Assembly: GCA_947446645.1 (NCBI GenBank)
Contig: CANFHA010000019.1
Coordinates: forward strand, 47,269 to 111,268
DNA: 64,000 nucleotides
Reading direction: 5' to 3'
Origin: Chitinophagaceae bacterium
Lineage (GTDB): Bacteria; Bacteroidota; Bacteroidia; Chitinophagales; Chitinophagaceae
Positions within the stretch are counted from its first letter, which is position 1. The number at the start of each line of letters is the position of its first letter. The notes under the pieces are model-generated. The model was not told where the DNA came from, searched no databases, and worked only from the letters and a program-made list of their open reading frames with translations. A program made the translations under genes and the position numbers. This document shows, piece after piece, positions 47,067 to 55,103 of this stretch.

Positions 47067-48552
47067 TACCAGCCTTTGCCTGCTGATCTATTGAATTCTG
47101 GAAGTCGTGCGAAGGCATGGCCAGGCATTCTTTGTACTTCATCATGGCTTCAGCACTCATACCTATATATTCATACATTTTGCCCATTTGCAGCGCCGCA
47201 CGGGCGGCGAATTGATCATGACTTTCCTTGCCTGCATTTATAGTGGACGTATAGTTATTAATAGCTTGTACGAAGAATTGTTTCCCTTCGTTATTATCCG
47301 CTTTTGACTGGTACGCGCGCCCCAGCCTGTAGTAGTATTCTGCTTTTTCAGCCGTTCGCTTCAGACTGGAAGAATCAACACTTTGTAAAACAAATAACGC
47401 GCGGTCGCTATAACCACCATCTATCAGCAGCCTTGCCTGTAGTAATTTAGGCAATGGCCACACTTCAGTTTCCGCAAAGCGACCAGCCTGTTTATCCGCA
47501 TCCAGTCTTGCGGTGCCTTTTGTCCTGGCCTGGGCTATGCAGTAATTTGCTTTAGGCATATTGTTGTTGGTATACCATGCGAAAGCCATTTTTTGCCAGG
47601 TATCTTTTATATAGATATCGCTTTTGTTTTTTTCAAGGTAGCGACCAAAATAGAATGTACAACCGCTATCAAGCCTTGTGAGCATGGCTGCGCCTATTTG
47701 GTAGTCAAAGATTGGATACTTGTTATACTCAGGATTTGCTGCTGCGGCAGACAATATTTCACTTGCAGCGTTCGCCTGGCGATAGTCTAGGGCAATGTTC
47801 ACCTTAGCGAAGGTGTTTAGCAGGTCATTATTTGTAGAGAACCGTGGGCCGTTAAGAAATTCCCAGGTTTCTTTTTGTTCAGATAGCAGGTAAAACCGGG
47901 CGAATACATAGTACAATACCGATTCCGCATAGATAGGCTGCAAGTTTGTATGTGTATTTACAAAAGTCGTAAGCTGATCCGTTCCCTTCCTTACACTGCC
48001 ACTCATCCCCAGCACCGATGCCAGCCATTTATAGCTACCCGGTAGAGAACCAACGACTGCCTGCTCCAGCCCCAGGAAGACTCGGTTGTACTCAAATTGG
48101 GGAAACAAGCGGGTGTTCTCTTCCAGTAGCGAGAACGATTTGCGGAAGTTGAGAGCGGCTTTGTACTGCTCTCCAAACCGTACATTAATTATAGCCCGGT
48201 GAATATAGAGGCCGGCAATACAGAATCGATACCAGGGTGATGTTTTATCGCCTGTTTCCAATGCCTTAAGACGATCTTCGAAGTTTGATCTACTGCGATC
48301 ATATTCAGCCTGGTCACAGTTCATCAGCAGCTGAATGCAATCGTCATAGTCAGCGATGTATTCAGCCATCAGGTTACGCGGGTTGACTTTCTTTTCCTCC
48401 AGAATAAAATGGCGGCCCTCCTGCGTGTGCAGCGACATAAATTGCTGGTAGGCCTGGCGGCAATTATCGTTATAGTCATAAGATCCGGCAGCCGCTATAG
48501 CGTGCTGCACGAATAACAACAATATAAAAATTATCAACGCCCTGTACGGCAT
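47044..48552 (-). CDS. Secreted TPR-like protein of unknown function
   Basis: The 502-residue protein starts with a signal peptide (MPYRALIIFILLLFVQHAIA). It is helical, with repeats typical of tetratricopeptide solenoids near the C-terminus (AEKAEYYYRLGRAYQSKADN, FAARAALQMGKMYEYIGMSAEAMMKYKE). The central region (GSYKWLASVLGMSG, YAESVLYYVFARFYLLSEQ) recalls eukaryotic IML2-type TPR proteins, but this is only a resemblance. It is probably periplasmic. It converges on the ferritin-like gene. Confidence 0.8.
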   Translation of the reverse strand: MPYRALIIFILLLFVQHAIAAAGSYDYNDNCRQAYQQFMSLHTQEGRHFILEEKKVNPRNLMAEYIADYDDCIQLLMNCDQAEYDRSRSNFEDRLKALETGDKTSPWYRFCIAGLYIHRAIINVRFGEQYKAALNFRKSFSLLEENTRLFPQFEYNRVFLGLEQAVVGSLPGSYKWLASVLGMSGSVRKGTDQLTTFVNTHTNLQPIYAESVLYYVFARFYLLSEQKETWEFLNGPRFSTNNDLLNTFAKVNIALDYRQANAASEILSAAAANPEYNKYPIFDYQIGAAMLTRLDSGCTFYFGRYLEKNKSDIYIKDTWQKMAFAWYTNNNMPKANYCIAQARTKGTARLDADKQAGRFAETEVWPLPKLLQARLLIDGGYSDRALFVLQSVDSSSLKRTAEKAEYYYRLGRAYQSKADNNEGKQFFVQAINNYTSTINAGKESHDQFAARAALQMGKMYEYIGMSAEAMMKYKECLAMPSHDFQNSIDQQAKAGINRVEGK

Positions 48553-48662
48553 ACATAGCAGCTACTGTATAAGTGGCAGTAGGAAAGGTGAAACTAACAC
48601 AATAATGATAAACAGGGATTGTTAAAACTGAGTAAAAAAGGGCAGGCAAGATTATTATATCA

Positions 48663-48694
48663 TTTGCTTTGATTGCCGTTAAAACATATCTTTG
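48663..48694 (+). promoter_or_regulatory. Promoter of EGF-like lipoprotein 1
   Basis: TTTG at 48663-48666, 20 bases, then TATCTTTG at 48687-48694: a full match to the Bacteroidota sigma consensus. The stretch shares about 26 of 33 positions with the promoter of EGF-like lipoprotein 3. Confidence 0.8.
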
Positions 48695-48727
48695 GCAAAA
48701 TTATTTACTTAATTAAAAAAAAAGTCT

Positions 48728-49276
48728 ATGAAATTAATTAAACGTATTGCATTAGCTGCAATGTTAGCTGTTGGCGCTTCAAGCGCAGTTATGTATTCTA
48801 CTTCTTGCACGAAGGATAAGTGTAAAGATGTAACCTGCCAGAACGGAGGTGTTTGTAGTGATGGTAATTGTACTTGTGCAACAGGATATTATGGAACAAG
48901 TTGCGATAGCACTTACCGTAGCCTGTATGTAGGAACTTATAAAGGAAATGGTAATGACAATGCAACTCCGGCAAATACTTATACAAACTGGTCTATGGTA
49001 TTTACTAACGTTGGTACTGGTGTAACCAGCATGCAGCTTGTACTTGAAGATAATACTACAGCTCCTGTGGTTGCAGTGCCAATTACATTATCTACTATTT
49101 CTACTTCAGCATCAGGTTCTACTGTATTTACAATCACTTCTACTTCATCAGGTGGTTATACATACACAGGTACAGGTACAGTAACAAATACGATTGCTGC
49201 ATTGTCTCTTACAGAGACTAACAATACCACATCGGCTGTAACGGTTTATACGTTCACTAATATGGCTAAACAATAA
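48728..49276 (+). CDS. EGF-like domain lipoprotein 1
   Basis: The 182-residue protein has a lipoprotein signal with Cys27 (MYSTSC). An EGF-like domain follows at once, with six cysteines at 32, 37, 43, 48, 50 and 59 and a GYYGTSC end (C-x4-C-x5-C-x4-C-x-C-x8-C). The remaining 120 residues are Ser/Thr-rich beta sandwich (YVGTYKGNGNDN... TVYTFTNMAKQ). It is anchored to a membrane, probably at the cell surface. It is one of three paralogues in 2.5 kb, with identical cysteine spacing to copy 2. Confidence 0.88.
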   Translation: MKLIKRIALAAMLAVGASSAVMYSTSCTKDKCKDVTCQNGGVCSDGNCTCATGYYGTSCDSTYRSLYVGTYKGNGNDNATPANTYTNWSMVFTNVGTGVTSMQLVLEDNTTAPVVAVPITLSTISTSASGSTVFTITSTSSGGYTYTGTGTVTNTIAALSLTETNNTTSAVTVYTFTNMAKQ

Positions 49277-49285
49277 TTTCGCTTT

Positions 49286-49339
49286 TCTTATTAAAAAAAT
49301 AAAACCCCACAATTGTGGGGTTTTATTTTTTTAATAAGA
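49286..49339. terminator. 54-bp perfect palindrome, bidirectional terminator
   Basis: Bases 49286-49312 are the exact inverse complement of 49313-49339. The GC core CCCCACAATTGTGGGG is flanked by A/T runs, so each strand shows a stem followed by T residues. It sits between the convergent ends of EGF-like lipoprotein 1 and the GGLRGHSDQ lipoprotein. Confidence 0.9.
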
Positions 49340-49346
49340 TTATTGA

Positions 49347-49763
49347 TTAGTGACCTTGGTTTTGGTCTGAATGTCCCCTTAAGCCGCCACCTGATTTTCC
49401 TGTAGTTGTAGCATTGTTTGGAGTGGTCGTTTTGTTCTGAGTTTGGTCAGAATGCCCTCTTAGTCCGCCTGGAGCAGGAGTAGGTGCTACAGTTGGGGTG
49501 GTAGCAGGCTTTGTCTCTTTACCGCCTTCATGCTTTTTACCTTCACCATGGTGTTCTTTCATCGCAGCGTCAGCCTTTTCTTTTTCTATAGCTTTCAGCG
49601 TTGAGTCATTCTTTGCTGCATTTGCAGCATCATGCTCAGCTAATTTTGCGTTCATTGCAGAGTCTGTCTGAGCTGCGGTAGGCGCTGCAGGCTGGTTATT
49701 ATTGCTGCCGCAGGAAGCCAGTATAATGGCGCTGCCAGCTAAGAATAAGAATTGTTTTTTCAT
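49347..49763 (-). CDS. Lipoprotein with repeated GGLRGHSDQ motif
   Basis: From the ATG at 49763 the protein has 138 residues with lipobox ILASC. The mature part is low-complexity: a charged helix rich in Ala, Lys and Glu (AKLAEHDAANAAKNDS), a His/Lys/Glu stretch (KEHHGEGKKHEGGK) and a Thr/Pro linker. It ends with two copies of GGLRGHSDQ separated by about 20 residues, the second close to the C-terminus. I do not recognise it. It lies between EGF-like lipoproteins 1 and 2 on the other strand. Confidence 0.8.
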   Translation of the reverse strand: MKKQFLFLAGSAIILASCGSNNNQPAAPTAAQTDSAMNAKLAEHDAANAAKNDSTLKAIEKEKADAAMKEHHGEGKKHEGGKETKPATTPTVAPTPAPGGLRGHSDQTQNKTTTPNNATTTGKSGGGLRGHSDQNQGH

Positions 49764-49886
49764 TACTATTGCTTTTTTTAGTTGGTGCAAAAATATTGCT
49801 ATTATTTTAGAACTGAACGCGGCATAATAAAAAACTTTGTTGCCACCGGGGATTTTCACATTTCCAAAACACACACCTGAAAGCTG

Positions 49887-49894
49887 TAACTTTG
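49887..49894 (+). promoter_or_regulatory. -7 box of EGF-like lipoprotein 2
   Basis: TAACTTTG is a full match to TAnnTTTG, 25 bases before the ATG at 49920. The -33 region reads TTTC at 49861-49864, a weaker match. Confidence 0.5.
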
Positions 49895-49919
49895 AAATCG
49901 TTAAAACGTCTGGGAATTT

Positions 49920-50462
49920 ATGCGTTCAGTTCTGCCGGCAGGTTTGTTTATGGTATTGGTTTTTGCAATAGCCGGGGTTATTATGCATTCCTCGTGCAAA
50001 AAGACTGATAATTGTGCCGGGGTAGTGTGCCAGCATAACGGGAAGTGCGGCGATGGCTTTTGTATGTGCCCCAGCGGGGTAGGCGGGGATACCTGCCAGA
50101 CTATTTTTTGCAATTTGTATGACAATAAGTATGCGGGCTCTGCAAACGTAAATACAGCGCATATTGGCTATACGCTTATTTTTTCGGTGCCAGCTACCAC
50201 TACAAGCTTCCTCTCCATGTCGCTATCTGTTGTAAAAAGCTCAAATGGATCTACAACTATACCTGTATTGCCGGTAGTGCTGAACAGCACATCTACTGCT
50301 ACAAATGCAAATTTTAATATCACCCCTACTACCGTTGGGGGATTTACCTACAGCGGAACCGGCATTTTATACGCCAAGCAGGCGTCCCTCACGCTTTATA
50401 AAACACCTGCTGCCGGTGCCGATACTACCTACATATGCACCAATTTCAACCTGGTACCGTAA
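49920..50462 (+). CDS. EGF-like domain lipoprotein 2
   Basis: The 180-residue protein has a lipoprotein signal with Cys26 (IMHSSC) and an EGF-like domain with cysteines at 32, 37, 43, 48, 50 and 59, the same spacing as copy 1, ending GVGGDTC. The C-terminal half is a Ser/Thr-rich beta region (LIFSVPATTTSFLSMSLSVV, FTYSGTGILYAK) with the same plan as copy 1. Pairwise identity outside the cysteines is low, so the duplication is old. Function unknown. Confidence 0.87.
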   Translation: MRSVLPAGLFMVLVFAIAGVIMHSSCKKTDNCAGVVCQHNGKCGDGFCMCPSGVGGDTCQTIFCNLYDNKYAGSANVNTAHIGYTLIFSVPATTTSFLSMSLSVVKSSNGSTTIPVLPVVLNSTSTATNANFNITPTTVGGFTYSGTGILYAKQASLTLYKTPAAGADTTYICTNFNLVP

Positions 50463-50549
50463 ATTAATTTCTATGATGGTCGCCATCTTTTGAGCTACAT
50501 ACTTTTTGCATTGCAAAAACGTTATAATTGCTGGCAGGTGGTCATTCCA

Positions 50550-50581
50550 TTTGCTGTAATTGCCACTAAAACATACCTTTG
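50550..50581 (+). promoter_or_regulatory. Promoter of EGF-like lipoprotein 3
   Basis: TTTG at 50550-50553, 20 bases, then TACCTTTG at 50574-50581. Spacer words (AATTGCC, AAAACATA) are shared with the copy 1 promoter, so promoter and gene were duplicated together. Confidence 0.8.
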
Positions 50582-50615
50582 GTGTCATCATTCGCGATAA
50601 GCTAAAATAGTATCT

Positions 50616-51206
50616 ATGAAATCAATAAAGTACGTGACGCTTGCTGTATTAATGTCCCTGGGCATATTCTGTGCAGTTATGTACACTTCTTCCTGCACTA
50701 AGGATGCCTGCAAGGGAGTTACCTGCCTGCATAAGGGTATATGCTCAGGTAGCAGCTGTACCTGCATTGATTCCGGGCTGGGCGGCCAGAACTGCGAAAT
50801 TATTTACAGAGACCTGTATAAGAACAATTATGGAGGAAATGCGGTGGTTAGCTACGGTTCTCTGGATAGCCCGGTCATAGATACAGGATATGTTAACTAT
50901 ACCGCTATTGACAACAAATTGAAATTTACAGTACTTAGCGATACGGATTATAGCCATCTGCAACTGGTTTGGGAGAATAGGGGCGTTCAGATGTTGCAGA
51001 CTATCGTTAAGCTCACTAACAACAGCGCTACAGGGTCTACTTTTGAAGTGTTGTCTACCCAGGGCACACCAGGCTGGAACAACTACACATTCAGAGGCAG
51101 CGGTAATATTAACGGCACTAACGCTTCCGTGCACCTGGTTGCATCCTCCTCGGATACAACTAAACCATCAATGTCGTTTACACTGAGCGACTTTACCAGG
51201 CAATAG
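50616..51206 (+). CDS. EGF-like domain lipoprotein 3
   Basis: The 196-residue protein has a lipoprotein signal with Cys27 (MYTSSC, as in copy 1) and an EGF-like domain with cysteines at 32, 37, 43, 48, 50 and 60. The beta-rich C-terminal region is longer than in the other two copies (LKFTVLSDTDYSHLQLVWENRG, NNYTFRGSGNING) and ends SFTLSDFTRQ. The first 40 residues and the promoter resemble copy 1 most. DUF4337 follows 24 bases later. Confidence 0.88.
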   Translation: MKSIKYVTLAVLMSLGIFCAVMYTSSCTKDACKGVTCLHKGICSGSSCTCIDSGLGGQNCEIIYRDLYKNNYGGNAVVSYGSLDSPVIDTGYVNYTAIDNKLKFTVLSDTDYSHLQLVWENRGVQMLQTIVKLTNNSATGSTFEVLSTQGTPGWNNYTFRGSGNINGTNASVHLVASSSDTTKPSMSFTLSDFTRQ

Positions 51207-51229
51207 TTTGGTTTTTATTTAATGCACTT

Positions 51230-51766
51230 ATGGAAGAGTTAGAAGATCCGACGGAGCGCCTGAGGGAAACGATGGAGGCCGCGGAAGAGCAAAAGGAAAG
51301 GTGGACCCTGAGCGTGGCGCTATCTACGGCTATTATTGCAGTGCTTGCTGCGATAGCTGGTCTTTATGGTAATCACCATGCCAATGAGGCCATGCTGGAC
51401 CAGATCAAATCCTCTGATCAGTGGGCTTACTACCAGTCTAAGAGTATCAAGTCTGAGATCACTGCAGCTACATCCCAAATACTAAGTGCTTTAGATAAGC
51501 CACTGCCTGCGGAATCAGAAGAAAAGAAAAAGCAGTACGCTGAGGAAAAAGCAGAGATAAGAAAAGAGGCCGAAGAGGCGCATGAAAGCTCTGAAAAACA
51601 TATGCGTCAGCACGTGGTTCTATCCCGTTCTGTCACTATTTTCCAGATCGCTATCGCTATTTCGGCTATTGCCATACTTACCCGTAAAAAACTGATGTGG
51701 TATGTGAGCTTGCTGCTGGCGGTAGCCGGTTGTGTATTCCTGCTGATGGGCTTTATGACCCACTAG
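51230..51766 (+). CDS. DUF4337 family membrane protein
   Basis: The 178-residue protein has one N-terminal membrane helix (VALSTAIIAVLAAIAGLYG) followed by the family signature SDQWAYYQSKSIKSEI. A lysine/glutamate coiled coil (EEKKKQYAEEKAEIRKEAEE) and two C-terminal helices (IFQIAIAISAIAILTRKK, WYVSLLLAVAGCVFLLMGF) complete it. This is the DUF4337 layout; the function is unknown. It is probably cotranscribed with EGF-like lipoprotein 3. Confidence 0.88.
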   Translation: MEELEDPTERLRETMEAAEEQKERWTLSVALSTAIIAVLAAIAGLYGNHHANEAMLDQIKSSDQWAYYQSKSIKSEITAATSQILSALDKPLPAESEEKKKQYAEEKAEIRKEAEEAHESSEKHMRQHVVLSRSVTIFQIAIAISAIAILTRKKLMWYVSLLLAVAGCVFLLMGFMTH

Positions 51767-51786
51767 CACATACAGATATAATTTTG
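51754..51786 (+). promoter_or_regulatory. Promoter of the RidA-family gene
   Basis: TAATTTTG at 51779-51786 is a full -7 match. TATG at 51754-51757, 21 bases upstream, is a possible -33 box and lies inside the end of the DUF4337 gene. The ATG at 51801 is 15 bases after the -7 box. Confidence 0.5.
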
Positions 51787-51800
51787 CTACTTTTACGTCA

Positions 51801-52232
51801 ATGAGCACAATGCAATTCTCTACAGATAAGGCACCGAAGCCGGTAGGACTATATCCGCATGCGAGGCGTGCAGGAAATTTACTTTTTCTTTCGGGTGTGG
51901 GCCCGCGTAAGGCCGGTACAGATGAGATTCCCGGACTAAAAACAGACAAGCACGGCAACTATATTGAGTTCGACTTTGCAGAACAGTGCCGCAGTGTATT
52001 TGACAATGTGCGTGTTATACTCGAGGAAAGCGGGAGCAGCTGGGACAAATTAATAGACGTTACCGTCTTCCTGGTAGATATGAAGCGCGACTTCCAGACC
52101 TATAACAAGGTATATGCCGAATACTTCAAGGATAACCAACCTTGCAGAACCACTGTAGGCATTAACTCACTGCCCACAGCAATAGCTATAGAGCTGAAGT
52201 GTATAGCGATTATAGATACCCCAAACCCGTAA
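51801..52232 (+). CDS. RidA/YjgF family protein
   Basis: The 143-residue protein has the RidA fold signature: YPHARRAGNLLFLSGVGPRK near the N-terminus, the central FDNVRVILEESGSSWDKLIDVTVFL, and CRTTVGINSLPTAIAIELKCIAI at the end. The closest matches by motif are the 2-aminomuconate deaminase-like branch, but it may simply hydrolyse reactive enamines. It precedes a PaaG-like crotonase by 62 bases, which suggests aromatic or acyl-CoA breakdown. The exact substrate is unknown. Confidence 0.88.
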   Translation: MSTMQFSTDKAPKPVGLYPHARRAGNLLFLSGVGPRKAGTDEIPGLKTDKHGNYIEFDFAEQCRSVFDNVRVILEESGSSWDKLIDVTVFLVDMKRDFQTYNKVYAEYFKDNQPCRTTVGINSLPTAIAIELKCIAIIDTPNP

Positions 52233-52294
52233 GGGTGAATATGTTTTTTCACGAAGTTTTTTGTTTTTTGATTTTTAACTTTTGAATTTTAAAA

Positions 52295-53071
52295 ATGAGC
52301 AGCGTTCTTCTTCATAAAGAAAATGGGGTGGGGTATATAACCCTTAACCGTCCTGATAAGTACAATAGTTATAACCGCGAGATGGCCCTGGCATTGCAAG
52401 GCTACCTGGATGACTGCGAAGCTGATGATGCAGTAAGGTGTATTTACCTCACTGGCGCTGGTAAGGGTTTCTGCTCTGGCCAGGACCTAAGCGAAGCGAT
52501 GAACCCGACTCCTGAAGAGTTCGAGCGCATGGTAGAAGAGCATTATAATGCTACCATCAATCGTATCCGGAAAATAGAAAAGCCCGTAATAGCTGCAGTG
52601 AATGGTGTGGCAGCAGGAGCAGGGGCTAACATAGCACTGGCCTGCGACATAGTGCTGGCTGCAGAAAGCGCCTCTTTCATACAGGCTTTCAGCAAGATAG
52701 GCCTCATACCGGATAGCGGTGGAACTTTCTTTTTGCCACGCCTGGTGGGCATGCAGCGTGCTGCTGCGCTTATGATGACTGCAGAAAAAGTGATGGCTGC
52801 TGATGCGGTGTCAATGGGCATGATCTATAAAAGCTTTGCTGATGATGTATTTGAAGCCGAGAGTAAAAAGATGGCTATGATGCTGGCGCAGATGCCTACA
52901 AAGGGAATAGGTCTTACCAAGCGGTTACTTAACCGCTCGTTCAGCAACGACCTGCAGGAACAGCTGAGTATGGAAAAGAGTGTGCAGAAGGAAGCTGGTG
53001 CCACAGCCGATTTCAAAGAGGGTGTGATGGCTTTTCTTGAAAAAAGGAAGCCTGTGTTTAAAGGGAAGTAA
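52295..53071 (+). CDS. Crotonase family isomerase, PaaG-like
   Basis: The 258-residue protein has crotonase motifs: LNRPDKYNSYN, GKGFCSGQDLSEAM, AAVNGVAAGAGANIALACDIVLAA and the PaaG-type SKIGLIPDSGGTFFLPRLVG, where Asp replaces the Glu of classical hydratases. PaaG isomerises ring-1,2-epoxyphenylacetyl-CoA in phenylacetate breakdown. No other paa genes are in the window, so the assignment is to the subfamily only. It ends KRKPVFKGK like the crotonase at 9954. Confidence 0.88.
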   Translation: MSSVLLHKENGVGYITLNRPDKYNSYNREMALALQGYLDDCEADDAVRCIYLTGAGKGFCSGQDLSEAMNPTPEEFERMVEEHYNATINRIRKIEKPVIAAVNGVAAGAGANIALACDIVLAAESASFIQAFSKIGLIPDSGGTFFLPRLVGMQRAAALMMTAEKVMAADAVSMGMIYKSFADDVFEAESKKMAMMLAQMPTKGIGLTKRLLNRSFSNDLQEQLSMEKSVQKEAGATADFKEGVMAFLEKRKPVFKGK

Positions 53072-53103
53072 GCTTCGTGATATTCACATAGGTTTTTTTT
53101 AAG

Positions 53104-53135
53104 AGGTGGATAAAATATTATCCACCTTTTTCTTT
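53104..53135 (+). terminator. Rho-independent terminator
   Basis: AGGTGGATAA at 53104-53113 pairs exactly with TTATCCACCT at 53118-53127 over four bases, followed by TTTTCTTT. It closes the RidA-crotonase unit. Confidence 0.85.
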
Positions 53136-53181
53136 ACCGCTACACCACCTCGTAATTTACAGCTATTTTTGCGCATTGTTT

Positions 53182-54057
53182 ATGCTTTTTCGTCGTTTGC
53201 TTGTCTCTGTTGTTGTTTTGTCCCTGTGTTTTGCAGCACAGGCGCAGGTGCGCCCGGCAGCCTATGGTATTTATACGCTGGCAGACAGTGCCACGCGTGC
53301 TCGTACAAGTGCCGCTTATGCCGATAGCTTCATGCAGGCTCACCCTATGATGGCCACTACTTATGTGATCAGCGATATTGAGCTTCCGCACATTGCCGAG
53401 TCAAAAACAGCAGACTTCTACTTATTGCTGTCGCTCTGCCTTATACTCGGGCTCATCAGGTTCATAGATACCCGTTATTTTCTTAATCTCTGGCGCGCCT
53501 TCTGGAATCCTACTCTAAGTAACCGCCAGCTGAAGGAACAGTTGCAGGGTGCGGGTCTTCCTAACCTGCTGATGAATATATTTTTCACCTTTGCAGGTGG
53601 GGCCTATATTTACTACATCGTTAAGTTTTTTACTCCGCATCATTCAGGCGTCATACCACCTTCGCTGCTCATTATCATGCTCATTGCCGGTACCGGATTT
53701 ATATACCTGGCAAAATATGCCGCGGTCCGGTTCAGCGGCTGGGCGTTCCGGGTTGAGGGTATTACAGAGCACTACCTGTTCAATGTGTTTCTTATCAACA
53801 AGGTGCTCGCAGTAGCGCTTATACCGTTCATCATTGTGCTGGCGTTTGCCGATCATCAGTGGGCACAGCAGGTGGTTATCATTTCTTTTGTTACAGCCGG
53901 TATACTGCTGCTGAACAGGTACCTGAGGTCATGGCAGGTATTTGGTTCGTTCTTCCAGTATAGTAAATTCCATTTTTTTATGTACCTTTGCGCCTCGGAA
54001 TTGCTACCGTTGGCTGTTTTGATGAAGTTATTAGTTAAAGGACTTATGTTTTATTAA
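53182..54057 (+). CDS. DUF4271 domain membrane protein
   Basis: The 291-residue protein has a signal peptide (cleavage near FAAQAQ), a short periplasmic part and six or so membrane helices (DFYLLLSLCLILGLIRFI, LLMNIFFTFAGGAYIYYIV, SLLIIMLIAGTGFIYLAKY, VLAVALIPFIIVLAFA, VVIISFVTAGILLLN, FFMYLCASELLPLAVLM). It matches DUF4271, which in this phylum lies next to hemD, as here. A TATTTTTG -7 box at 53164-53171 is 11 bases before the ATG at 53182; the frame opens with TTG two codons earlier. Function unknown. Confidence 0.88.
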   Translation: MLFRRLLVSVVVLSLCFAAQAQVRPAAYGIYTLADSATRARTSAAYADSFMQAHPMMATTYVISDIELPHIAESKTADFYLLLSLCLILGLIRFIDTRYFLNLWRAFWNPTLSNRQLKEQLQGAGLPNLLMNIFFTFAGGAYIYYIVKFFTPHHSGVIPPSLLIIMLIAGTGFIYLAKYAAVRFSGWAFRVEGITEHYLFNVFLINKVLAVALIPFIIVLAFADHQWAQQVVIISFVTAGILLLNRYLRSWQVFGSFFQYSKFHFFMYLCASELLPLAVLMKLLVKGLMFY

Positions 54058-54114
54058 TTAATTTCCAGTGTTGATTGAGCCATTTTTTGTATTGATTTCC
54101 GATAATCCTTGAAT

Positions 54115-54909
54115 ATGGCCAAAGTTGTTCGTTCACAAAAGAAGGGTGCTGAGAAAAAGGAACTGAAAGTAGACAGCATATTGATTACTCAGCCTCGTCC
54201 TGAAACGGAAAAATCACCTTACTTCGACCTTGCTAAAAAATATAACATGAAACTGGATTTTCATGCGTTCATTCGTGTGGAAGGGTTAAGCGGCAAGGAT
54301 TTTCGTAAACAGCGTGTGGACATTACAGAGTATACGGCCATTATATTCACCAGTCGCTATGCTGTAGATCACTTTTTCAGGATATGTGAAGAGCTCAAGG
54401 TGAAGGTATCGCAGGATATGAAATACTTCTGCATTACAGAAGCTGTGGCGCTTTATCTCCAGAAATTCATCCTTTATCGGAAGCGCAAAGTATTTTTCTC
54501 TGCGGATGGCAGCAACTCAGGTCTGCTGGATGTTATTGGCAAGCACAAAATTGAAAAGTATATTTTGCCGGTTACTGATACCGCCAAGAACGATATAGCG
54601 CAATACCTGGTAAAGCATAGTATAAAATACGCAGAGGCCGTGTTGTATCGCATGGTGTCTAATGATATTGCGCCGGTTATGAAGCTGGGGTACGACCTTA
54701 TTGTCTTCTTCAGCCCGTACAGCGTGCAAACCTTGTTTGATCATGATCCTGCCTTTAAGCAGAATGGTACCATGATAGGTGCTTTTGGTCCCACTACGGC
54801 AAAGGCAGTAGAAGACAGTGGCCTGCGCCTCGACATTAAGGCTCCGGCAGCTAATGCGCCTTCAATGGTGTCTGCATTAGAATTGTTTTTGGCTACTATC
54901 AAAAAGTAG
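54115..54909 (+). CDS. hemD: Uroporphyrinogen-III synthase family protein
   Basis: The 264-residue protein is the HemD type found in Bacteroidota: a basic N-terminus (AKVVRSQKKGAEKKEL), then SILITQPRPETEKSPYFDLAKKY, YTAIIFTSRYAVDHFF and, in the second half, DLIVFFSPYSVQTLF and GAFGPTTAKAVEDSGL. It cyclises hydroxymethylbilane in tetrapyrrole synthesis. The ATG at 54115 is preferred over an in-frame TTG at 54109. It follows DUF4271 by 57 bases. Confidence 0.92.
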   Translation: MAKVVRSQKKGAEKKELKVDSILITQPRPETEKSPYFDLAKKYNMKLDFHAFIRVEGLSGKDFRKQRVDITEYTAIIFTSRYAVDHFFRICEELKVKVSQDMKYFCITEAVALYLQKFILYRKRKVFFSADGSNSGLLDVIGKHKIEKYILPVTDTAKNDIAQYLVKHSIKYAEAVLYRMVSNDIAPVMKLGYDLIVFFSPYSVQTLFDHDPAFKQNGTMIGAFGPTTAKAVEDSGLRLDIKAPAANAPSMVSALELFLATIKK

Positions 54910-54970
54910 CGAGAAAACAGCCCTGGTTCTTCCATCTCACCCGTTGAATTTTCGATAACCGAATTATTAA

Positions 54971-55007
54971 TTGAAAGTTAGTATTCCTGATAGGAATATT
55001 AACTTCA
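54971..55007. repeat. Inverted repeat upstream of the DUF255 gene
   Basis: TATTCCT at 54982-54988 pairs with AGGAATA at 54992-54998 around GAT, and the flanks TTGAA-GTTA and TAACTTCAA extend the symmetry with one bulge. It lies between hemD and the DUF255 gene, about 100 bases before its ATG. It may be an operator or an RNA hairpin; no T tract follows. Confidence 0.5.
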
Positions 55008-55103
55008 AAGAGCCTTGATAGGAAGGCTATTTTGGCTAAATTGCAAGGCCCAAAGCGGCGCATTCCTGTGTTTTTCCTCCAGGGGGTAATTGGATTTTAT
55101 ATT

